Of a stretch of DNA of 39,234 nucleotides, positions 33,208 through 39,234 are shown piece by piece. Below the pieces are notes generated by a model. That model was not told the origin of the DNA and ran no database searches. It saw only the letters and a list, made by a program, of their open reading frames with translations. Both the position numbers and the translations under genes were made by a program. This DNA is from an uncultured Tropicimonas sp. (GTDB lineage Bacteria > Pseudomonadota > Alphaproteobacteria > Rhodobacterales > Rhodobacteraceae): the NCBI GenBank assembly GCA_947497945.1, contig CANMIP010000039.1, positions 1 through 39,234 of the forward strand. The letters are read 5' to 3'. Positions within the stretch are counted from its first letter, which is position 1. Every line of letters starts with the position of its first letter.

Positions 33208-34155
33208 GTTCGGTTCCTTGCGTTCTTTGCCCGTGAGAGGGTTCCGGGCGTTGCTGATCTCCCTCTTCGTGAAAAGGACTTGGAAATGGTGGACCGAGGG
33301 CAAAAACAAAAAATGCCAAAGTTAGTCGTACTGCGCTGATTTTACTTGGTATTTATATCGAAGAGCTTTGTCAGGTTGCTGAAAAAGCCGTCGAGCCAGC
33401 CCATTCCCAGGGCGGGTTCATCTCGCGGCTTCTGCGATCGGTGAAGCGGTCGACGAATGTATTCTGCACAAGCTTGCTCAACTCGATGGAACGCGATCAC
33501 ATGGCGCAGATATCGCATCGGGTTGGCTGTTGACCGGGACCTCGTCCTTTTCCACAATTTCCTCGCCGAGCAGGGCGCTCGGAAATGCAGCCGAACGCCT
33601 CGGGGGCGCAAAATGCGGGCGACGGATACTCGCGCACTTCAGCCCGGTCTTGGTGCCAAAAACCCTGACGACATACAAAAAACTGGCAATGCCGTCGCAA
33701 GACATGAATCATTCGCGTGTTCCACGTGGCATGATCTCGATTTCGTCCGGAACAAACTGTTGCATTGAACGTCAGCCCGCTTGGATTGCGCCGCAGAAGA
33801 CTCCATTGCCGATCAATAGCAGTTTAGGACCGTTCTCGACGGTCACTGGTTTGCATGTTGTGCCTTGGCGCTGCGGCGCAGAATTTCGCAAAATGGGCGG
33901 ACAGAAGACATTCGCCGCAAGAAGTACCAAGGTCCGGTCACCATGGATACTTGGGATATCGATGCGCGCCCGAGTGACTATGCCGCTGGCTTTCCCTCAG
34001 ATTGGTCCCCATTGGACGTCAATAGCGAGACCCGGTTGGATGTCGATTGACATCACTGGCAGTGCAAAAGAACGGACACTTGCCTACACGGGCGTTTGGG
34101 ATAGCTTACCCATCAAAGAGCCATGGTTGGCACAAACGGGAGTTACCAAGAAAAA
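33208..34155. other. Gene-poor stretch with a possible decayed gene
   Basis: About 950 bases without a gene I can support. On the minus strand, 33342-33520 reads as a plausible protein end (EYIRRPLHRSQKPRDEP, then GWLDGFFSNLTKLFDIN), and 33519-33705 in another frame reads ALLGEEIVEKDEVPVNSQ; a frameshift near 33515 would join them. A short start-like peptide is encoded near 33770. This pattern suggests a decayed gene, but I recognise no family. The rest, to the second sulfatase, looks noncoding and holds no copy of the shared motif. Confidence 0.35.
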
Positions 34156-35727
34156 ATGAAGATGTTTGCCTTGCCCCTTGTGGCGACCCTCACAATCACC
34201 GGTCTTTTCGGCGGCGGGGTGAGCGCGGCTTCGGATCAGCCAAATATTCTGGTCATCATGGCAGATGACGTCGGTTGGGCGAGCCTTGGCAGCTATCACG
34301 GAGGCATCAAGAGCATTCAGACGCCGAACCTCGATCAACTGGCTGCTGAAGGCGCACGTCTGACCGACTATTACGCAGAGCCGAGCTGCACCGCCGGACG
34401 TTCTGCCTTCCTGACCGGCCAGTTCCCTGTGCGAACCGGTATGCATACCGTGGGCCTTCCCGGCGATCCGAAAGGATTGAGCCCCGAAGATCCTACTCTT
34501 GCCAACATGCTGAAATCGATGGGATATGCCACGGGCCAGTTCGGAAAGAACCATCTGGGTGACCTGAACCGGTTCCTGCCGACGGTGAAAGGCTTTGATG
34601 AATACTGGGGGTGGCTCTACCACCTGAACGCAATGGAATATACCAGCGATCCCGATTGGCCAACGGACCCGGAATTCGCTGAACAATTCGGCCCCCGCAA
34701 CGTCATCCATGCCTTTGCGACCGAGGAATACGACCCTACCGAAGACCCCCGCTGGGGCCCGGTCGGCAAGCAGCGCATCGTCGATGACGGTCCGGCCCCG
34801 CCCGAGCGTCAGAAGACTCTGGATGTCGAGGTCACCGCCCATACGCTCGATTTCATCGACCGCGCGGTTGAGGCCGAGACGCCGTTCTTTGTCTGGATGG
34901 CGCCAGCACGAGCCCATGTCTGGACTCATCTCAGCCCGGAATACGAAGCCCTTCTGGGCGACGGGCGCGGGCTTCAGGATGTCATCATGCGAGAGCTGGA
35001 CGACACAATCGGCAAGGTCCTGATCCATCTGGAGACGCTCGGCATCGCAGACAACACGATCGTCGTTTTTACCTCGGACAACGGACCAGAGACGATGACC
35101 TGGCCGGATGGCGGCACCACACCGTTTCATGGCGAGAAGGGCACGACCTGGGAAGGCGGTTTCCGGGTCCCCGCGATCATCCGCTGGCCCGGCACGGTCC
35201 CTGAAGGCCAAGTGCTGAACGGTATCTTCAGCGGAATGGACTGGATGCCGACGTTGGTCGCGGCGGCGGGCGGGCCCGAGGATCTGCCGGCCGAACTGCG
35301 GGCAGGATACGAGGGCTACCAGGTGCATCTCGATGGCTACAACCAGCTTCCCTACCTGACCGGGGAGGACGGAGATAGCAGCCGCAAGGAGCTGATCTAT
35401 TACGAAGGCCCGGATCTGCAAGCCGTCCGTTATAACGACTGGAAGGCCCATTTCGTGGTGCAGAACCAGGGCTGGGCTGGCGCCAAGGAAGAGCTGAACG
35501 CGCCTCTCCTGTTCAACCTTCGGCGCGATCCATATGAGAAGGCGGCCGAGGAATCCGGCATGTATACCCGCTGGATGGGCAACAAGATGTGGGCCTTTGG
35601 TCCAGCCGCGCGGCTGGTTCAGCAGCATCTGGCGACTTTTGCCGAGTTCCCGCCGCGTGGGTCCGCGGTCACCAACCAGACCCATGTCGAAGAACAGATC
35701 TCGACCGAAGGCGGGATCTCGCAATAG
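34156..35727 (+). CDS. Periplasmic arylsulfatase, second copy (CTAGR type)
   Basis: A 523-residue exported sulfatase, paralog of the one at 14657-16234. The ATG at 34156 opens a signal peptide ending Val-Ser-Ala-Ala; an ATG 33 bases earlier would place charged residues ahead of it. The ribosome site is weak (AAGAAAAA). Metal-binding VIMADDVG, the catalytic Cys78-Thr-Ala-Gly-Arg82 (formylglycine site), QFGKNHLGD, TSDNGPET and EGGFRVPAIIRWPG are all present. Identity with the first copy is obvious around the active site and lower elsewhere, for example in the 170-230 region, so substrates may differ. No motif copy is found upstream. Confidence 0.92.
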   Translation: MKMFALPLVATLTITGLFGGGVSAASDQPNILVIMADDVGWASLGSYHGGIKSIQTPNLDQLAAEGARLTDYYAEPSCTAGRSAFLTGQFPVRTGMHTVGLPGDPKGLSPEDPTLANMLKSMGYATGQFGKNHLGDLNRFLPTVKGFDEYWGWLYHLNAMEYTSDPDWPTDPEFAEQFGPRNVIHAFATEEYDPTEDPRWGPVGKQRIVDDGPAPPERQKTLDVEVTAHTLDFIDRAVEAETPFFVWMAPARAHVWTHLSPEYEALLGDGRGLQDVIMRELDDTIGKVLIHLETLGIADNTIVVFTSDNGPETMTWPDGGTTPFHGEKGTTWEGGFRVPAIIRWPGTVPEGQVLNGIFSGMDWMPTLVAAAGGPEDLPAELRAGYEGYQVHLDGYNQLPYLTGEDGDSSRKELIYYEGPDLQAVRYNDWKAHFVVQNQGWAGAKEELNAPLLFNLRRDPYEKAAEESGMYTRWMGNKMWAFGPAARLVQQHLATFAEFPPRGSAVTNQTHVEEQISTEGGISQ

Positions 35728-35880
35728 GTATCCGAATACGGAAGGCAGCCAGGGAGGGCCTCAACCGCATTTAACACGCTCGGCCACTTCGAAGATGTGT
35801 TTCGAGCCAAATGGACTCTGTCGGGGACAATCCAAGGACCGTCCCGCCGCACACCCCGACGTTATTCGATAGGAATGAAA

Positions 35881-36255
35881 ATGACTGACCGCGTTGTCCT
35901 GTTGCTGGCATCCATCGGCCTTGTCCCCATCGCCCTGTCCTACGGGTTGGTGCCCTCGCAATCCCTGTCTTACCTGCTCGGCATCCCGGTCGAAGGCGTC
36001 AATCACACGCATATCTTCCGGGCGATCATGGGCCTCTACTTCGCGAATGTCGCGTTCTGGCTTGCCGGCTATTTTACCCCATCCCTGCGGGTTCCCGCGC
36101 TTTGGAGCCTGCTGATCTTCATGGGAGGTCTGGCCACCGGTCGGATTCTGAGCCTGATCGTCGATGGCATTCCGGGGCCGCTCCTAATCTTCTATCTTGT
36201 TGCGGAACTGGGGTTTGCGGGGCTTGCCGTGCGCTGCCTGCGTCGCCCAAGCTGA
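35881..36255 (+). CDS. DUF4345 small membrane protein
   Basis: A 124-residue protein with four hydrophobic helices (about 5-25, 45-65, 72-92 and 95-117), matching DUF4345. AGGA at 35871-35874 stands 6 bases before the ATG at 35881; the ATG at 35875 is too near. A shared segment is HIFRAIMGLYFANVAFW. The function of the family is unknown. It follows the second sulfatase by 153 bases and precedes the DUF302 gene by 25, so these two small genes are probably co-transcribed. Confidence 0.8.
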   Translation: MTDRVVLLLASIGLVPIALSYGLVPSQSLSYLLGIPVEGVNHTHIFRAIMGLYFANVAFWLAGYFTPSLRVPALWSLLIFMGGLATGRILSLIVDGIPGPLLIFYLVAELGFAGLAVRCLRRPS

Positions 36256-36280
36256 ATTCGGTCTTCAAGGAGAATCTCCC

Positions 36281-37144
36281 ATGCGCACACTGACTCTGAG
36301 CTCCGCGCTTGCGACCGCAATCCTGGCCTTCAGCACCATCGCGAAAGCGGACGACGCGCCTCAGACGGCCGTCGATACCTCCTTTGACGCCATCAAGACC
36401 GCCGTTCTCTCCGCGGGATATGAGCCGGTCATCGACATCGACCACGCCCGGCTTGCGGCAGAGGCGGGAGAGGAAATGCCCCCGTCGCGGGTGCAACTGT
36501 TTTCGAACCCCGAGGTTGAGGCACAGATCTTGCAGCAGGATATTCGCGCCGGGCTGGACCTGCCGTTCCGGGTCTTGTCGTTTGCCGAACAGGGACAAGC
36601 AAAGGTCGTCTACACGGATGCCGATTTCCTTGCCATCCGGCACGGGCTTGATCTTGGCGCAACTGGCGAGGCCTTCGACTCGACTTTGACAGAGATCCTT
36701 GAGGCGGCAACCGTCGTCGCTGAACCGGCGGGTACCAAGGGTATTGTAGAAGGTTTTGGCATCATCGAACTGACATCAGCCCTTGGTTTTGACACGACCA
36801 TAGACCGGCTGAAACAAAGCGTGATGGCGCAAGGTGACACGATCTGGTTTGGCGAGGTGGACTTTACGGCGCAGGCAGACGCAGTTGGCGTCGATCTACC
36901 CTCGGCGACCTTGCTGTTGTTTGGCGGACCCGCTCCGGGAGGGGTCGCGATGGCGCAGTTTCCGGCAATTGGCCTGGATGCTTTCTGTCAGAAGCTGCTG
37001 GTCTACACCGCCGATTACGGATCCGTGCAAGTGATCTTCAATGACATCGCAGCGCTTGCCGAATTGCACTACGGCAGATCGGCCAAACCTCATCATGGCC
37101 TCAACCAACGCCTCACTGAGACCTTTACCGCTGCGGTGAACTGA
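36281..37144 (+). CDS. Exported tandem-DUF302 protein
   Basis: A 287-residue exported protein; AAGGAG at 36267-36272 supports the ATG at 36281. The signal peptide ends Ala-Lys-Ala-Asp (about 22). Two DUF302 domains follow: one at about 30-135 (RVQLFSNPEVEAQILQQDIRAG, LPFRVLSF) and one at about 165-280 (ATLLLFGGPAPGGVAMAQFPAIGLD, LPSATLL). DUF302 proteins are small alpha/beta folds, often single-domain and of unknown role; the double form is less usual. It may bind a small ligand in the periplasm near the sulfatase. Confidence 0.8.
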   Translation: MRTLTLSSALATAILAFSTIAKADDAPQTAVDTSFDAIKTAVLSAGYEPVIDIDHARLAAEAGEEMPPSRVQLFSNPEVEAQILQQDIRAGLDLPFRVLSFAEQGQAKVVYTDADFLAIRHGLDLGATGEAFDSTLTEILEAATVVAEPAGTKGIVEGFGIIELTSALGFDTTIDRLKQSVMAQGDTIWFGEVDFTAQADAVGVDLPSATLLLFGGPAPGGVAMAQFPAIGLDAFCQKLLVYTADYGSVQVIFNDIAALAELHYGRSAKPHHGLNQRLTETFTAAVN

Positions 37145-37181
37145 AGGACCTTGGCTCCAGCAGGCTTCGACGACTGACCGG

Positions 37182-37208
37182 AAAAAAAGGGCCTCCATCG
37201 GAGCCCTT
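37182..37208 (-). terminator. Intrinsic terminator of the 37302-37967 gene
   Basis: On the minus strand AAGGGCTCC (37200-37208) pairs with GGAGGCCCTT (37187-37196) with one bulged base and a three-base loop, and a run of seven T (37182-37188) overlaps the end of the stem. This lies about 95 bases past the minus-strand gene. On the plus strand there is no T-run. Confidence 0.7.
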
Positions 37209-37301
37209 GCAGATTGGGCCGGGCATCGTTGTCAGCTGCGCCCATGGGGCAATGCTGGCCTCCCAGACTTTCCGGTCGGACCATTGGCCCCCGTCAATGG
37301 T

Positions 37302-37967
37302 TCACTCGGAGCAATAGGGGCTCGCGTCGCTGCCCCAAGTGGCCCAATCCCTGGGACACAGGCACATGACATCTCCTAAAACGGTGAGACGAACACGCTT
37401 CACGACCTGATCGTCGTCTTCGAAATCGGGCATCCGACGGATGAGTTCTCCAAGCCTTTGGGCATCGTCCGTGGCCACCGCGCAGATATCCTGGACATGG
37501 TATTCGTGAAGCATATCAAATACCTTGCAATGGGGTTCGACGCAGTTCAGAACTCCCTGCCAGGTCGATTGAAAGTGCGAGAACGCCTCCGCCAACGACG
37601 CCTCGACTTGGCCAATCTCGACCGGGGTCAGCTTCCCCAGATTCGCTGTCTCAAGCCCCTCGAAGAGCGCCTCGTAGGCGGGACTTCCGCGTTTTTCGAA
37701 AAACCTCTCGGAAGCTTCTGCTGTGTTCTCTCCGACTTCCAGCGCGGTCTGCCTCGAAAGCTCCGAAACCGTCCGCTCAATCAACTGGAACTGCCGCGCC
37801 GTATCACGCTCGGCTTCGATCAATTGATCGTACTGCAACCACAGACCTGCGGCAGCAAGCATCAACCCGGGCATCGCAACCAGGCCGACAACAACTCCGA
37901 CCGTTGAGTCCCACCGTTCGCACCATTTCCTGAACCGTTCCAGTCCACTGTCCTTGTCCTCGGTCAT
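37302..37967 (-). CDS. Single-pass membrane protein of unknown function
   Basis: A 221-residue protein; GGAG stands 10 bases before the ATG. One membrane helix near 23-44 (VGVVVGLVAMPGLMLAAAGLWLQ) is followed by a coiled-coil-like stretch (about 46-85) and a helical domain with several cysteines (NCVEPHCKVF, DICAVA, VMCLCPRDW, SPYCSE). The cysteine-rich end could bind metal or form disulfides. I recognise no family. Its neighbours give no functional clue; the recombinase downstream suggests a mobile or variable context. Confidence 0.7.
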   Translation of the reverse strand: MTEDKDSGLERFRKWCERWDSTVGVVVGLVAMPGLMLAAAGLWLQYDQLIEAERDTARQFQLIERTVSELSRQTALEVGENTAEASERFFEKRGSPAYEALFEGLETANLGKLTPVEIGQVEASLAEAFSHFQSTWQGVLNCVEPHCKVFDMLHEYHVQDICAVATDDAQRLGELIRRMPDFEDDDQVVKRVRLTVLGDVMCLCPRDWATWGSDASPYCSE

Positions 37968-38328
37968 GGTGCGTGATCTCCAAAACTGCCAACCAATTTC
38001 AACGGACGACCTACGACTGAAATGAGATCCTTACGCCAACGGCGATCTCGTGTGGACGCGAAGAGTGGTTGCCCGGATTGTTCACTTACGTAGATCGCGC
38101 CATTTCATCAACCGACCCATCCTTATCCCCACTATGCCCTGCCAGAAAACGCCGCAACGACTGAGACGGGTTGGCGGTCCCGATCGGATCTTTGCTGTGA
38201 GATGGACGAAGGTCCGGACCGGGCCGTTCAGGTCGAGACCGCGCCCGGAGAATTTACATGCCCAGCGTCACGGACGCCATCAAACGGCGACAAACTGAGG
38301 GGCCGACCTGATCGATCGGCCCCAGCTT
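37968..38328. other. Gene-free stretch before the recombinase
   Basis: 361 bases. The only open frame (38050-38298, plus) is arginine-rich, without a ribosome site, and looks spurious. Apart from the hairpin at 38299-38323 I see nothing in it. Confidence 0.4.
38299..38323 (-). terminator. Hairpin just after the recombinase pseudogene
   Basis: GGGGCCGA (38299-38306) and TCGGCCCC (38316-38323) form a perfect 8-base stem with a 9-base loop, six bases beyond the recombinase stop on the minus strand. The following sequence (TCAGTTTGTC) is only partly T-rich, so termination may be weak. Confidence 0.5.
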
Positions 38329-38961
38329 TCAAATCTCAATGGCCTCGGCAATGGTGAGCGCATCCTCCATCTCGACGCCGAGATAGCGCACCGTGCTGTC
38401 CATCTTGGTATGCCCGAGCAGCAACTGCACGGCTCGCAGGTTTCCCGTCTTGCGATAGATGTAGGCAACCTTGGTTCGTCGCATCGAATGGGTGCCATAC
38501 GACGACGGATCCAGGCTGATCGATTTCACCCATTCACGAACAAGTCGGGCGTACTGGCGTGTCGAGATATGCAGTCTCTCGTGAAACCGCCCCGGCCAGA
38601 GGTATTCGGATCCGATCATCAAAGGGTCATCGAGCCACGTCGAGATCGACTTCCGGGTTCCCTCGGAGATCTCGAACCGAACGGGTTTGTTGGTCTTGCT
38701 CTGGATGACCTAAGCACGTTCCTTGACGATGCCAGCGGCGAAGATATCGGCAACCTTCAGTTTCACGAGATCGCATCCGCGCAGCTTGCTGTCGATTGCC
38801 AGGTTGAAGAGCGCCAAGTCGCGGTGCCGTTCAGCGAGTTCGAGCCTGACACGAATGGCCCAGACATGTTTCGGCAGAAGAGGCCTCTTCTGGCCGACAA
38901 TCCGCCCCTTGTTCCAAGGCGGCCGGCACGCGCGGATGGCGGGAAGGTTCACGTTTTTCAT
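38329..38961 (-). pseudogene. Tyrosine recombinase (integrase), single amber codon
   Basis: A 210-codon tyrosine recombinase reading frame, complete except for a TAG at codon 84 (38710-38712), between VKERA and VIQSKTNKPV. All catalytic positions appear kept: Arg61 (LRGCDLVKL), Lys89 or Lys92 in the beta hairpin, His158-x-x-Arg161 (THSMRRTK), His184 (LLGHTK) and Tyr193 (VRYLG). Frame is unbroken before and after the stop. The short form without a core-binding domain of usual size is typical of a small alphaproteobacterial integrase group. The change is probably recent; with an amber suppressor or readthrough it could still work. Otherwise it is a dead gene. Confidence 0.85.
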
Positions 38962-39234
38962 GACGGTTCCTCACATCCGCCGCTCACCACCTCAGCACCA
39001 ACCCGATGTTGGCACGCTAAGATAGGCCTTTTCAGGTGATGCGCATCAGTGGCGGCATCGAATTTCGGGTAGAGCGAATGCCAGATCTTCCCAGTTCCCG
39101 CCATTCGCTGCAGATGCGTTAAGCAGGCTTCGAGTTATCCAAGGACTGGAATGGGCTTATTTTGTTGAAAAACTCTCCTTGTTAGGTGCCCTAATCGCTG
39201 ATTCAATTCTCCCAGTGAAGCGGGGGGTGTTGGC
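38962..39234. other. Right-end stretch, possible insertion-sequence edge
   Basis: 273 bases with no gene. TATTTTGTTGAAAAACTC (39161-39178) resembles terminal sequences of IS5/IS1182-like elements, but no transposase is in the window and I cannot confirm it. The recombinase promoter should lie near 38962-39050. Confidence 0.25.

Noticed and set aside
34156-35727. A fourth motif copy upstream of the second sulfatase
   Set aside because: I scanned 33208-34155 for GTTTTCCGACA and its complement and found no good match.
39161-39178. A definite IS5/IS1182 terminal repeat at the right edge
   Set aside because: The likeness rests on a short AT-rich string recalled from such elements; no transposase or second repeat is in view.

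Overview
The window reads as the chromosome of an alphaproteobacterium, most likely of the Roseobacter/Rhodobacterales group. It is GC-rich with strongly GC-biased third codon positions, and it carries a MoxR-Bat operon, CTAGR-type periplasmic arylsulfatases and a short tyrosine recombinase of a kind common in that group. This placement is inference; no rRNA or other marker gene is present. No tRNA, rRNA or CRISPR array was seen.

Layout. (1) 0.2-4.8 kb: a 57-residue DUF1269 miniprotein precedes an RND efflux adaptor and transporter. (2) 4.8-11.0 kb: a tightly overlapping MoxR / DUF58 / DUF4381 / VWA / VWA-TPR / BatD operon. (3) 11.1-12.9 kb: a YgiC-like ATP-grasp ligase and a YgiB-like lipoprotein. 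(4) 12.9-14.6 kb, minus strand: an AraC-type regulator and a secreted cysteine-rich repeat protein. (5) 14.7-24.1 kb: an arylsulfatase, a PRC-barrel protein, DUF1269 proteins, an alkaline-phosphatase-superfamily hydrolase, an M48 protease, an outer-membrane barrel and small membrane proteins, nearly all exported or membrane-bound. (6) 24.1-29.4 kb: YihY, cardiolipin synthase, an MscS channel and an AI-2E/PerM transporter. (7) 29.7-34.1 kb: an accessory stretch with small secreted proteins, a chimeric IS66/IS3 remnant, two tandem paralogs of unknown function and about 950 bases without a clear gene. (8) 34.2-37.1 kb: a second arylsulfatase, DUF4345 and a tandem-DUF302 protein. (9) 37.3 kb to the end: a membrane protein of unknown function and a tyrosine recombinase interrupted by one amber codon.

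How it may work together. Regions 5 and 6 look like an envelope-maintenance module: ester hydrolases (sulfatase, phosphatase) and a protease in the periplasm, a barrel in the outer membrane, glycine-rich DUF1269 proteins with long coiled coils in or at the inner membrane, and proteins handling phospholipid, tension and permeability. The most striking unexplained signal is a shared DNA motif (core GCGYGTTTTCCGACA preceded by a T-run) at three places: upstream of the DUF1269 miniprotein/RND pump, between the AraC-type regulator and the arylsulfatase, and upstream of a small secreted protein at 29.7 kb. I propose it as the operator of a small regulon of the AraC-type regulator, joining the pump, the sulfatase locus and the secreted protein. 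Shared sequence and placement support this; nothing in the sequence alone proves it.
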